Positions 28,583 through 42,800 of a stretch of DNA of 64,000 nt are shown here, piece after piece. The position numbers and the translations under genes are program-made. The notes under the pieces were generated by a model that worked only from the letters and a program-made list of their open reading frames with translations, did no database searches and was not told where the DNA came from. The DNA lies in assembly GCA_958298945.1 (NCBI GenBank), contig OY282608.1, positions 61,294,951-61,358,950 on the forward strand, written 5' to 3'. How positions within the stretch are numbered: position 1 is the first letter of the stretch; each line of letters begins with the position of its first letter. The stretch comes from Atherix ibis. Taxonomy: Eukaryota; Arthropoda; Insecta; Diptera; Athericidae.

Positions 28583-29300
28583 AACCAACAAACTAAGTAA
28601 CCAACAAGCCAACAAACCAACAAACCAACAAGCCAACAAACCAACAAACCAACAAACCAACAAGCCAACAAACCAACAAACCAACAAACCAACAAACCAA
28701 CAAAACAACAAACAAACAACTCAACAAACAAATAAACCAACAAACCAACAAACCAACAAGCCAAAAAGCCAACAAACCGATAAACCAACAAACCAACAAG
28801 CCAACAAACCAACAAACCAACAAACCAACAAACCAACAAACCAACAAGCCAACAAACCAACAAACAAATAAACCAACAAACCAAAAAACCAACAAACCAA
28901 CAAACCAACAAACCAACAAACCAAAAAACCAACAAACCAACAAACCAACAAACCAACAAACCAATAAACCAACAAACAAACAAACTAACAAACCAACAAG
29001 CCAACAAGCCAACAAGCCAACAAACCAACAAACCAACAAGCCAACAAACCAACAAACCAACAAGCCAACAAGCCAACAAACCAAGTAACCAAAAAGCCAA
29101 CAAACTAACAAACCAACAAGCCAACAAGCCAACAAACTAACAAACCAACAAGCCAACAAGCCAACAAACCAACAAACCAACAAACCAACAAACCAAAAAA
29201 CTAAGTAACCAACAAGCCAACAAACCAACAAACCAACAAGCCAAAAAGCCAACAAACCAACAAAACAACAAGCCAATAAACCATCAAACCAACAAGCCAA
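28583..29300. repeat. Duplication of about 1.36 kb period, copy 1
   Basis: Markers pair with downstream sequence at 1,367 bp on the left (AAGTAACC near 28,595 and 29,962; AATAAACC T at 28,733 and 30,100). On the right they pair at 1,359 bp (AATAAACCATC T at 29,284 and 30,643). Copy 1 has AACTCAAC near 28,718 in place of AACCAAC. Confidence 0.72.
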
Positions 29301-29941
29301 CAAGCCAACAAGCCAACAAACCAACAAACCAACAAGCCAACAAACCAACAAACCAACAAGCCAACAAGCCAACAAACCAAGTAACCAAAAAGCCAACAAA
29401 CCAACAAACCAAGTAACCAAAAAGCCAACAAACTAACAAACCAACAAGCCAACAAGCCAACAAACCAACAAGCCAACGAACCAACAAACCAACAAAGCAA
29501 CAAGCCAACAAGCCAACCAACCAACAAACCAACAAGCCAACAAACCAACAAACCAACAAGCCTACAAGCCAACAAACCAATAAACCAACAAACCAAGTAA
29601 CCAAAAAGCCAACAAACTAACAAACCAACAAGCCTACAAGCCAACAAACCAACAAACCAACAAAGCAACAAGCCAACAAACCAACAAACAAATAAACCAC
29701 AAACCAACAAACCAACAAACCAACAAACCAACAAACCAAAAAACCAACAAACCAACAAGCGAACAAGCCAACAAACCAACAAACCAACAAACCAACAAAC
29801 CAACAAACGAACTAACCAAAAAACCAACAAGCCAACAAGCCAACAAACCAACAAACCAACAAACCAACAAAGCAACAAACCAACAAACCAATAAACCAAC
29901 AAACCAACAAGCCAACAAGCCAACAAACCAACAAACCAACA

Positions 29942-30660
29942 AGCCAACAAACCAACAAACTAAGTAACCAACAAGCCAACAAACCAACAAACCAACAAGC
30001 CAACAAACCAACAAACCAACAAACCAACAAGCCAACAAACCAACAAACCAACAAACCAACAAACCAACAAAACAACAAACAAACAAACCAACAAACAAAT
30101 AAACCAACAAACCAACAAACCAACAAGCCAAAAAGCCAACAAACCGATAAACCAACAAACCAACAAGCCAACAAACCAACAAACCAACAAACCAACAAAC
30201 CAACAAGCCAACAAACCAACAAACAAATAAACCAACAAACCAAAAAACCAACAAACCAACAAACCAACAAACCAACAAACCAAAAAACCAACAAACCAAC
30301 AAACCAACAAACCAACAAACCAACAAACCAACAAACAAACAAACTAACAAACCAACAAGCCAACAAGCCAACAAGCCAACAAACCAACAAACCAACAAGC
30401 CAACAAACCAACAAACCAACAAGCCAACAAGCCAACAAACCAAGTAACCAAAAAGCCAACAAACTAACAAACCAACAAGCCAACAAGCCAACAAACTAAC
30501 AAACCAACAAGCCAACAAGCCAACAAACCAACAAACCAACAAACCAACAAACCAAAAAACTAAGTAACCAACAAGCCAACAAACCAACAAACCAACAAGC
30601 CAAAAAGCCAACAAACCAACAAAACAACAAGCCAATAAACCATCAAACCAACAAGCCAAC
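29942..30660. repeat. Duplication of about 1.36 kb period, copy 2
   Basis: This is the second copy of the 28,583-29,300 segment, with an 8-bp difference in spacing. The sequence between the copies (about 29,300-29,941) belongs to the AAGCCTACAAGCC and CCACAAACC family that also builds the left half of the region III units. About 29,808-30,230 is itself re-used at 39,866-40,290 (offset 10,058). Confidence 0.7.
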
Positions 30661-32808
30661 AAACCAACAAACCAACAAACCAAAAAACCAACAAACCAAC
30701 AAACCAACAAACCAACGAACCAACAAACCAACAAGCCAACAAACCAACAAACCAAGTAACCAAAAAGCCAACAAACTAACAAACCAGCAAGCCAACAAGC
30801 CAACAAACCAACAAGCCAACGAACCAACAAACCAACAAAGCAACAAGCCAACAAGCCAACCAACCAACAAACCAACAAGCCAACAAACCAACAAACCAAC
30901 AAGCCTACAAGCCAACAAACCAATAAACCAACAAACCAAGTAACCAAAAAGCCAACAAACTAACAAACCAACAAGCCTACAAGCCAACAAACCAACAAAC
31001 CAACAAAGCAACAAGCCAACAAGCCAACAAACAAATAAACCACAAACCAACAAACCAACAAACCAACAAACCAACAAACCAAAAAACCAACAAACCAACA
31101 AGCGAACAAGCCAACAAACCAACAAACCAACAAACCAACAAACGAACTAACCAAAAAACCAACAAGCCAACAAGCCAACAAACCAACAAACCAACAAACC
31201 AACAAACTAAGTAACCAACAACCCAACAAACCAACAAACCAACAACCCAACAAACCAACAAACCAACAAGCCAACAAGTCAACAAACCAACAAGCCAACA
31301 AGCCAACAAACCAACAAACCAACAAAGCACCAAACCAAAAAACCAACAAACCAAAAAACCAATAAACCAACAAACCATCAAACGAACAAGGCAACAAGCC
31401 AACAAGCCAACAAACCAACAAACCAACAAGCCAACAAACCAACAAACCAACAAGCCAACAAGCTAACAAACCAACAAACCAACAACCAACAACCCAACAA
31501 ACCAACAAACCAACAAGCCAACAAACAAACAAACTAACAAACCAACAAGCCAACAAGCCAACAAGCCAACAAACCAACAAACCAACAAGCCAACAAACCA
31601 ACAAACCAACAAGCCAACAAGCCAACAAACCAAGGAACCAAAAAGCCAACAAACTAACAAACTAACAAGCCAACAAGCCAACAAACTAACAAACCAACAA
31701 GCCAACAAGCCAACAAACCAACAAACCAACAAACCAACAAACCAAAAAACTAAGTAACCAACAAGCCAACAAACCAACAAACCAACAAGCCAAAAAGCCA
31801 ACAAACCAACAAAACAACAAGCCAATAAACCATCAAACCAACAAGCCAACAAACCAACAAACCAACAAACCAAAAAACCAACAAACCAACAAACCAACAA
31901 ACCAACGAACCAACAAACCAACAAGCCAACAAACCAACAAACCAAGTAACCAAAAAGCCAACAAACTAACAAACCAACAAGCCAACAAGCGAACAAACCA
32001 ACAAGCCAACGAACCAACAAACCAACAAAGCAACAAGCCAACAAGCCAACCAACCAACAAACCAACAAGCCAACAAACCAACAAAGCAACAAGCCAACAA
32101 GCCAACCAACCAACAAACCAACAAGCCAACAAACTAACAAACCAACAAGCCTACAAGCCAACAAACCAACAAACCAACAAAGCAACAAGCCAACAAACCA
32201 ACAAACAAATAAACCACAAACCAACAAACCAACAAACCAACAAACCAACAAACCAAAAAACCAACAAACCAACAAGCGAACAAGCCAACAAACCAACAAA
32301 CCAACAAACCAACAAACGAACTAACCAAAAAACCAACAAGCCAACAAGCCAACAAACCAACAAACCAACAAACCAACAAACTAAGTAACCAACAACCCAA
32401 CAAACCAACAAACCAACAACCCAACAAACCAACAAACCAACAAGCCAACAAGTCAACAAACCAACAAGCCAACAAGCCAACAAACCAACAAACCAACAAA
32501 GCACCAAACCAAAAAACCAACAAACCAAAAAACCAATAAACCAACAAACCATCAAACGAACAAGGCAACAAGCCAACAAGCCAACAAACCAACAAACCAA
32601 CAAGCCAACAAACCAACAAACCAACAAGCCAACAAGCTAACAAACCAACAAACTAACAACCAACAACCCAACAAACCAACAAACCAACAAGCCAACAAAC
32701 CAACAAACCAACAAACCAACAAACCAACAAACCAACAAGCCAACAAGCCAACAAACCAACAAACCAACAAGCCAACAAACCAACAAACCAACAAACCAAC
32801 AAACCAAC

Positions 32809-33345
32809 ATGCCAACAAACTAAGTAACCAACAAGCCAACAAACCAACAAACCAACAAGCCAACAAGCCAACAAACCAACAAACCAACAAACCAACAAAC
32901 CAACAAACCAAGTAACCAACAAACCAACAAACCATCAAACGAACAAAGCAGCAAACCAACAAACCAACAAACCAACAAGCCAACAAACCAACAAACAAAT
33001 AAACCAACAAACCAACAAACAAATAAACCAACAAACCAACAAATTAACAAACCAACAAACCTACAAACCATCAAACCAACAAACCAACATGCCAACAAAC
33101 TAAGTAACCAACAAGCCAACAAACCAACAAACCAACAAGCCAACAAGCCAACAAACCAACAAACCAACAAACCAACAAACCAACAAACCAAGTAACCATC
33201 AAACCAACAAACCATCAAACGAACAAAGCAGCAAACCAACAAACCAACAAACCAACAAGCCAACAAACCAACAAACAAATAAACCAACAAACCAACAAAC
33301 AAATAAACCAACAAACCAACAAATTAACAAACCAACAAACCTACA
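32809..33345. repeat. 280-bp tandem pair inside unit U1
   Basis: Two copies, 35 octamers each, start at ATGCC 32,809 and 33,089. Each contains AACTAAGTAACC, CATCAAACGAACAAAGCAGC, two AAATAAACC units and AACAAATTAAC followed by AACCTACAAACC. Equivalent pairs start at 38,871 and 39,151 in U2, 42,354 and 42,634 in U3, and 48,480 and 48,760 in U4, so the duplication predates amplification of the 6.07-kb unit. Copy 2 differs by ACCATCAAACC directly after AAGTA. Confidence 0.85.
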
Positions 33346-35690
33346 AACCAACAAACCAAAAAACCAACAAACCAACAAACCAACAAGCCAATAAGCCAAC
33401 AAACCAACAAACCAACAAACCAACAAGCCAACAAACCAACAAACCAACAAACCAACAAACCAACAAGCTAACAAACCAAAAAACCAACAAACCAACAAAC
33501 CAACAAACCAACAAACCAACAAACCAACAAGCCAACAAACCAACAAACCAAGTTACTAAAAAGCCAAAAAACTAAAAAACCAACAAGCCAACAAGCCAAC
33601 AAACCAACAAGCCAACAAACCAACAAACCAACAAAGCAACAAGCCAACAAGCCAACCAACCAACAAACCAACAAGCCAACAAACCAACAAACCAACAAGC
33701 CAACAAGCCAACAAACCAACAAACCAACAAACCAAGTAACCAAAAAGCCAACAAACTAACAAACCAACAAGCCAACAAGCCAACAAACCAACAAACCAAC
33801 AAACCAACAAGCCAACAAACCAACAAACAAATAAACCAATAAACCAACAAACCAACAAACCAACAAACCAACAAACCAAAAAAACCAACAAACCAACAAG
33901 CCAACAAGCCAACAAACCTACAAACAAACAAACCAATAAACGAACTAACCAACAAACCAACAAGCCCACAAGCCAACAAACCAACAAACCAACAAACCAA
34001 CAAACTAAGTAACCAACAACCCAACAAACCAACAAACCAACAAGCCAACAAGCCAACAAACCAACAAACCAACAAGCCAACAAACCAACAAACCAACAAA
34101 CCAACAAACCAAGTAACCAAAAAGCCAACAAAGTAACAAACCAACAAGCCAACAAGCCAACAAACTAACAAACCAATAAAGCAACAAGCCAACAAGCCAA
34201 CAAACCAACAAACCAACAAGCCAACAAACTAAGTAACCAACAAGCCAACAAACCAACAAACCAACAAGCCAACAAACCAACAAACCAATAAACCAACAAG
34301 CCAACAAACCAACAAACCAACAAACCAACAAACCAACAAACCAACAAACCAACAAACCAACAAACCAACAAACCAACAAACCAACAAACAAATAAATCAA
34401 CAAACCAACAAACCAACAAGCCAACAAGCCAACAAACCAATAAACCAACAAACCAACAAGCCAACAAACCAACAAACCAATAAACAAATAAACCAACAAG
34501 CCAACAAACCAACAAACAAATAAACCAACAAACCAAAAAACTAGCAAACCAACAAACCAACAAACCAACAAACCAACAAACCAAAAAACCAACAAACCAA
34601 CAAACCAACACACCAACAAACCAACAAACCAACAAACCAACAAACCAACAAACCAACAAAACCAACAAACCAAGTAACCAAAAAGCCAACAAACTAACAA
34701 ACCAACAAGCCAACAAGCCAACAAACCAACAAGCCAACAAACCAACAAACCAACATAGCAACAAGCCAACAAGCCAACAAACCAACAAACCAACAAGCCA
34801 ACAAACCAACAAACAAACAAGGCAACAAGCCAACAAGCCAACAAACCAACAAACCAACAAACCAAGTAACCAAAAAGCCAACAAACTAACAAACCAACAA
34901 ACCAACAAGCAAACAAACCAACAAACCAACAAGCCAACAAGCCAACAAACCAACGAACCAACAAACTAACAAACCAACAAACTAAGTAACTAACAAGCCA
35001 ACAAACCAACAAACCAACAAGCCAACAAGCCAACAAACCAACAAACCAACAAGCCAACAAACCATCAAACCAACAAGCCAACAAACCAACAAACCAACAA
35101 ACCAAAAAACCAACAAACCAACAAACCAACAAGCCAACAAACCAACAAACCAACAAATCAAGTTACCAAAAAGCCAACAAACTAACAAACTAACAAACCA
35201 ACAAGCCAACAAGCCAACAAACCAACAAACAAATAAATCAACAAACCAACAACCCAAGTAACCAAAAAGCCAACAAACTAACAAACCAACAAGCCAACAA
35301 GCCAACAAACCAACAAGCCAACAAGCCAACAAACCAACAAACAAACAAACCAACAAACGAACGAACCAACAAACCAACAAGCCCACAAGCCAACAAACCA
35401 ACAAACCAACAAACTAACAAACTAAGTAACCAACAACCCAACAAACCAACAAACCAACAAGCCAACAAGCCAACAAACCAACAAACCAACAAGCCAACAA
35501 ACCAACAAATCAACAAACCAACAAACCAACAAACCAACAAACCAACAAACCAACAAGCCAACAAGCCAACAAACCAACAAACCAACAAACCAACAAGCCA
35601 ACGAACAAACAAGCCAACAAGCCAATAAACCAACAAACCAACAAACCAAAAAACCAACAAACCAACAAACCAACAAACCAACAAACCAAC

Positions 35691-35930
35691 AAAACAACAA
35701 GCCAACAAGCCAACAAACCAACAAACCAACAAACCAACAAGCCAACAAACCAACAAGCCCACAAACCAACAAACCAACAACCCAAGTAACCAAAAAGCCA
35801 ACAAACTAACAAAACAACAAGCCAACAAGCCAACAAACCAACAAACCAACAAACCAACAAGCCAACAAACCAACAAGCCCACAAACCAACAAACCAACAA
35901 ACCAAGTAACCAAAAAGCCAACAAACTAAC
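35691..35930. repeat. 120-bp tandem pair inside the right half of U1
   Basis: Two copies of 15 octamers start with AAAACAACAAGCC at 35,691 and 35,811. Both include AAGCCCAC, then AAGTAACC, AAAAAGCC and AACAAACT. The first has AACAACCCAAG where the second has AACAAACCAAG. The same pair is present in U3 (45,300-45,539) and U4 (51,362-51,601), again older than the 6.07-kb amplification. Confidence 0.85.
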
Positions 35931-36510
35931 AAACCAACAAGCCAACAAACCAACAAGCCAACAAGCGAACAAACCAACAAACCAAAAAACCAACAAACCA
36001 AAAAACCAACAAACCAACAAACCAACAAACCAACAAGCCAACAAACCAACAAACCAACAAGCCAACAAGCCAACAAGCCAACAAGCCAACAAACCAACAA
36101 ACCAACAAGCCAACAAACCAACAAACAAATAAACCAACAAACCAACAAACAAATAAACCAACAAACCAACAAACCAACAAACCAACAAACCAACAAACCA
36201 AAAAACCAACAAATTAACAAACCAACAAGCCAACAAGCCAACAAACCAACAAACCAACAAACCAACAAGCCAACAAACCAACAAACCAACAACCCAACAA
36301 ACCAACAAATCAACAAGCCAACAAACCAACAAACCAACAAACCAAAAAACCAACAAACCAACAAACCAACAAGCCAACAAACCAACAAACCAACAAATCA
36401 AGTTACCAAAAAGCCAACAAACTAACAAACTAACAAACCAACAAGCCAACAAGCCAACAAACCAACAAACCAACAAGCCAACAAACCATCAAACCAACAA
36501 GCCAACAAGC

Positions 36511-39500
36511 CAACAAACCAAGAAGCCAACAAACTAACAAACCAACAAGCCAACAAGCCAACAAACTAACAAACCAACAAGCCAACAAGCCAACAAACCA
36601 ACAAACCAACAAACCAACAAACCAAAAAACTAAGTAACCAACAAGCCAACAAACCAACAAACCAACAAGCCAAAAAGCCAACAAACCAACAAAACAACAA
36701 GCCAATAAACCATCAAACCAACAAGCCAACAAACCAACAAACCAACAAACCAAAAAACCAACAAACCAACAAACCAACAAACCAACGAACCAACAAACCA
36801 ACAAGCCAACAAACCAACAAACCAAGTAACCAAAAAGCCAACAAACTAACAAACCAACAAGCCAACAAGCCAACAAACCAACAAACCAACAAGCCTACAA
36901 GCCAACAAACCAATAAACCAACAAACCAAGTAACCAAAAAGCCAACAAACTAACAAACCAACAAGCCTACAAGCCAACAAACCAACAAACCAATAAACCA
37001 ACAAACCAAGTAACCAAAAAGCCAACAAACTAACAAACCAACAAGCCTACAAGCCAACAAACCAACAAACCAACAAAGCAACAAGCCAACAAGCCAACAA
37101 ACAAATAAACCACAAACCAACAAACCAACAAACCAACAAACCAACAAACCAAAAAACCAACAAACCAACAAGCGAACAAGCCAACAAACCAACAAACCAA
37201 CAAACCAACAAACGAACTAACCAAAAAACCAACAAGCCAACAAGCCAACAAACCAACAAACCAACAAACCAACAAACTAAGTAACCAACAACCCAACAAA
37301 CCAACAAACCAACAACCCAACAAACCAACAAACCAACAAGCCAACAAGTCAACAAACCAACAAGCCAACAAGCCAACAAACCAACAAACCAACAAAGCAC
37401 CAAACCAAAAAACCAACAAACCAAAAAACCAATAAACCAACAAACCATCAAACGAACAAGGCAACAAGCCAACAAGCCAACAAACCAACAAACCAACAAG
37501 CCAACAAACCAACAAACCAACAAGCCAACAAGCTAACAAACCAACAAACCAACAACCAACAACCCAACAAACCAACAAACCAACAAGCCAACAAACAAAC
37601 AAACTAACAAACCAACAAGCCAACAAGCCAACAAGCCAACAAACCAACAAACCAACAAGCCAACAAACCAACAAACCAACAAGCCAACAAGCCAACAAAC
37701 CAAGGAACCAAAAAGCCAACAAACTAACAAACTAACAAGCCAACAAGCCAACAAACTAACAAACCAACAAGCCAACAAGCCAACAAACCAACAAACCAAC
37801 AAACCAACAAACCAAAAAACTAAGTAACCAACAAGCCAACAAACCAACAAACCAACAAGCCAAAAAGCCAACAAACCAACAAAACAACAAGCCAATAAAC
37901 CATCAAACCAACAAGCCAACAAACCAACAAACCAACAAACCAAAAAACCAACAAACCAACAAACCAACAAACCAACGAACCAACAAACCAACAAGCCAAC
38001 AAACCAACAAACCAAGTAACCAAAAAGCCAACAAACTAACAAACCAACAAGCCAACAAGCGAACAAACCAACAAGCCAACGAACCAACAAACCAACAAAG
38101 CAACAAGCCAACAAGCCAACCAACCAACAAACCAACAAGCCAACAAACCAACAAAGCAACAAGCCAACAAGCCAACCAACCAACAAACCAACAAGCCAAC
38201 AAACTAACAAACCAACAAGCCTACAAGCCAACAAACCAACAAACCAACAAAGCAACAAGCCAACAAACCAACAAACAAATAAACCACAAACCAACAAACC
38301 AACAAACCAACAAACCAACAAACCAAAAAACCAACAAACCAACAAGCGAACAAGCCAACAAACCAACAAACCAACAAACCAACAAACGAACTAACCAAAA
38401 AACCAACAAGCCAACAAGCCAACAAACCAACAAACCAACAAACCAACAAACTAAGTAACCAACAACCCAACAAACCAACAAACCAACAACCCAACAAACC
38501 AACAAACCAACAAGCCAACAAGTCAACAAACCAACAAGCCAACAAGCCAACAAACCAACAAACCAACAAAGCACCAAACCAAAAAACCAACAAACCAAAA
38601 AACCAATAAACCAACAAACCATCAAACGAACAAGGCAACAAGCCAACAAGCCAACAAACCAACAAACCAACAAGCCAACAAACCAACAAACCAACAAGCC
38701 AACAAGCTAACAAACCAACAAACTAACAACCAACAACCCAACAAACCAACAAACCAACAAGCCAACAAACCAACAAACCAACAAACCAACAAACCAACAA
38801 ACCAACAAGCCAACAAGCCAACAAACCAACAAACCAACAAGCCAACAAACCAACAAACCAACAAACCAACATGCCAACAAACTAAGTAACCAACAAGCCA
38901 ACAAACCAACAAACCAACAAGCCAACAAGCCAACAAACCAACAAACCAACAAACCAACAAACCAACAAACCAAGTAACCAACAAACCAACAAACCATCAA
39001 ACGAACAAAGCAGCAAACCAACAAACCAACAAACCAACAAGCCAACAAACCAACAAACAAATAAACCAACAAACCAACAAACAAATAAACCAACAAACCA
39101 ACAAATTAACAAACCAACAAACCTACAAACCATCAAACCAACAAACCAACATGCCAACAAACTAAGTAACCAACAAGCCAACAAACCAACAAACCAACAA
39201 GCCAACAAGCCAACAAACCAACAAACCAACAAACCAACAAACCAACAAACCAAGTAACCATCAAACCAACAAACCATCAAACGAACAAAGCAGCAAACCA
39301 ACAAACCAACAAACCAACAAGCCAACAAACCAACAAACAAATAAACCAACAAACCAACAAACAAATAAACCAACAAACCAACAAATTAACAAACCAACAA
39401 ACCTACAAACCAACAAACCAAAAAACCAACAAACCAACAAACCAACAAGCCAATAAGCCAACAAACCAACAAACCAACAAACCAACAAGCCAACAAACCA

Positions 39501-39860
39501 ACAAACCAACAAACCAACAAACCAACAAGCTAACAAACCAAAAAACCAACAAACCAACAAACCAACAAACCAACAAACCAACAAACCAACAAGCCAACAA
39601 ACCAACAAACCAAGTTACTAAAAAGCCAAAAAACTAAAAAACCAACAAGCCAACAAGCCAACAAACCAACAAGCCAACAAACCAACAAACCAACAAAGCA
39701 ACAAGCCAACAAGCCAACCAACCAACAAACCAACAAGCCAACAAACCAACAAACCAACAAGCCAACAAGCCAACAAACCAACAAACCAACAAACCAAGTA
39801 ACCAAAAAGCCAACAAACTAACAAACCAACAAGCCAACAAGCCAACAAACCAACAAACCA
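36511..39860. repeat. Region III higher-order unit U2, truncated
   Basis: This follows U1 at +6,070 (for example CCACAAACC slips at 37,106 and 38,280 against 31,036 and 32,210). It loses one octamer near 38,860 and then stops matching at about 39,860. There U1 would continue with AACAAGCC and a long right half, but U2 jumps to sequence of the 29.8-kb type (CGAACTAACC at 39,866). The right half, about 2.7 kb, is missing. Near 36,890-37,050 the AAGCCTACAAGCC block is present three times (72 and 80 bp apart) against twice in U1. Confidence 0.85.
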
Positions 39861-42800
39861 ACAAACGAACTAACCAAAAAACCAACAAGCCAACAAGCCA
39901 ACAAACCAACAAACCAACAAACCAACAAAGCAACAAACCAACAAACCAATAAACCAACAAACCAACAAGCCAACAAGCCAACAAACCAACAAACCAACAA
40001 GCCAACAAACCAACAAACTAAGTAACCAACAAGCCAACAAACCAACAAACCAACAAGCCAACAAACCAACAAACCAACAAACCAACAAGCCAACAAACCA
40101 ACAAACCAACAAACCAACAAACCAACAAAACAACAAACAAACAAACCAACAAACAAATAAACCAACAAACCAACAAACCAACAAGCCAAAAAGCCAACAA
40201 ACCGATAAACCAACAAACCAACAAGCCAACAAACCAACAAACCAACAAACCAACAAACCAACAAGCCAACAAACCAACAAACAAATAAACCAAAAGCCAA
40301 CAAACTAACAAACCAACAAGCCAACAAGCCAACAAACCAACAAGCCAACGAACCAACAAACCAACAAAGCAACAAGCCAACAAGCCAACCAACCAACAAA
40401 CCAACAAGCCAACAAACCAACAAACCAACAAGCCTACAAGCCAACAAACCAATAAACCAACAAACCAAGTAACCAAAAAGCCAACAAACTAACAAACCAA
40501 CAAGCCTACAAGCCAACAAACCAACAAACCAACAAAGCAACAAGCCAACAAGCCAACAAACAAATAAACCACAAACCAACAAACCAACAAACCAACAAAC
40601 CAACAAACCAAAAAACCAACAAACCAACAAGCGAACAAGCCAACAAACCAACAAACCAACAAACCAACAAACGAACTAACCAAAAAACCAACAAGCCAAC
40701 AAGCCAACAAACCAACAAACCAACAAACCAACAAACTAAGTAACCAACAACCCAACAAACCAACAAACCAACAACCCAACAAACCAACAAACCAACAAGC
40801 CAACAAGTCAACAAACCAACAAGCCAACAAGCCAACAAACCAACAAACCAACAAAGCACCAAACCAAAAAACCAACAAACCAAAAAACCAACAAACCAAA
40901 AAACCAATAAACCAACAAACCATCAAACGAACAAGGCAACAAGCCAACAAGCCAACAAACCAACAAACCAACAAGCCAACAAACCAACAAACCAACAAGC
41001 CAACAAGCTAACAAACCAACAAACCAACAACCAACAACCCAACAAACCAACAAACCAACAAGCCAACAAACAAACAAACTAACAAACCAACAAGCCAACA
41101 AGCCAACAAGCCAACAAACCAACAAACCAACAAGCCAACAAACCAACAAACCAACAAGCCAACAAGCCAACAAACCAAGGAACCAAAAAGCCAACAAACT
41201 AACAAACTAACAAGCCAACAAGCCAACAAACTAACAAACCAACAAGCCAACAAGCCAACAAACCAACAAACCAACAAACCAACAAACCAAAAAACTAAGT
41301 AACCAACAAGCCAACAAACCAACAAACCAACAAGCCAAAAAGCCAACAAACCAACAAAACAACAAGCCAATAAACCATCAAACCAACAAGCCAACAAACC
41401 AACAAACCAACAAACCAAAAAACCAACAAACCAACAAACCAACAAACCAACGAACCAACAAACCAACAAGCCAACAAACCAACAAACCAAGTAACCAAAA
41501 AGCCAACAAACTAACAAACCAACAAGCCAACAAGCGAACAAACCAACAAGCCAACGAACCAACAAACCAACAAAGCAACAAGCCAACAAGCCAACCAACC
41601 AACAAACCAACAAGCCAACAAACCAACAAAGCAACAAGCCAACAAGCCAACCAACCAACAAACCAACAAGCCAACAAACTAACAAACCAACAAGCCTACA
41701 AGCCAACAAACCAACAAACCAACAAAGCAACAAGCCAACAAACCAACAAACAAATAAACCACAAACCAACAAACCAACAAACCAACAAACCAACAAACCA
41801 AAAAACCAACAAACCAACAAGCGAACAAGCCAACAAACCAACAAACCAACAAACCAACAAACGAACTAACCAAAAAACCAACAAGCCAACAAGCCAACAA
41901 ACCAACAAACCAACAAACCAACAAACTAAGTAACCAACAACCCAACAAACCAACAAACCAACAACCCAACAAACCAACAAACCAACAAGCCAACAAGTCA
42001 ACAAACCAACAAGCCAACAAGCCAACAAACCAACAAACCAACAAAGCACCAAACCAAAAAACCAACAAACCAAAAAACCAATAAACCAACAAACCATCAA
42101 ACGAACAAGGCAACAAGCCAACAAGCCAACAAACCAACAAACCAACAAGCCAACAAACCAACAAACCAACAAGCCAACAAGCTAACAAACCAACAAACTA
42201 ACAACCAACAACCCAACAAACCAACAAACCAACAAGCCAACAAACCAACAAACCAACAAACCAACAAACCAACAAACCAACAAGCCAACAAGCCAACAAA
42301 CCAACAAACCAACAAGCCAACAAACCAACAAACCAACAAACCAACAAACCAACATGCCAACAAACTAAGTAACCAACAAGCCAACAAACCAACAAACCAA
42401 CAAGCCAACAAGCCAACAAACCAACAAACCAACAAACCAACAAACCAACAAACCAAGTAACCAACAAACCAACAAACCATCAAACGAACAAAGCAGCAAA
42501 CCAACAAACCAACAAACCAACAAGCCAACAAACCAACAAACAAATAAACCAACAAACCAACAAACAAATAAACCAACAAACCAACAAATTAACAAACCAA
42601 CAAACCTACAAACCATCAAACCAACAAACCAACATGCCAACAAACTAAGTAACCAACAAGCCAACAAACCAACAAACCAACAAGCCAACAAGCCAACAAA
42701 CCAACAAACCAACAAACCAACAAACCAACAAACCAAGTAACCATCAAACCAACAAACCATCAAACGAACAAAGCAGCAAACCAACAAACCAACAAACCAA

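Larger units (their letters stand above)
6546..28590. repeat. Region II: mosaic satellite domain marked by the AATATACC variant
   Basis: This domain is defined by a landmark absent elsewhere in the window: AATCAACC and AGCC followed by AATATACC. It starts at about 6,628, 8,458, 9,058, 12,472, 14,479, 17,684, 19,115, 21,193, 25,964 and 28,019, with AACATACC variants at 11,081 and 14,687. A second recurring marker is the 7-mer AACAATC, seen near 7,252, 9,611, 11,676, 13,049, 15,288, 18,262, 19,701, 21,786, 24,136, 25,102 and 26,540. The irregular spacing shows that segments were copied at several lengths and reshuffled. No gene or unique sequence interrupts it. Confidence 0.8.
30440..36510. repeat. 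Region III higher-order unit U1 (6.07 kb)
   Basis: This is the reference copy of a 6,070-bp higher-order unit. It contains, in order: markers AACGAACC and AAGCCTACAAGCC; two related blocks of about 560 bp whose starts are 1,174 bp apart (30,960-31,520 and 32,134-32,694, each with the AAATAAACCACAAACC slip); a 280-bp tandem pair (32,809-33,345); and a right half with AAAAAACCAAC slips, AACATAGC, AAGTTACC, AAGCCCAC and a 120-bp tandem pair (35,691-35,930). Its right end has AAGAAGCC near 36,520, where the other copies have AAGTAACC plus AAAAAGCC, an 8-bp loss. Confidence 0.88.
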
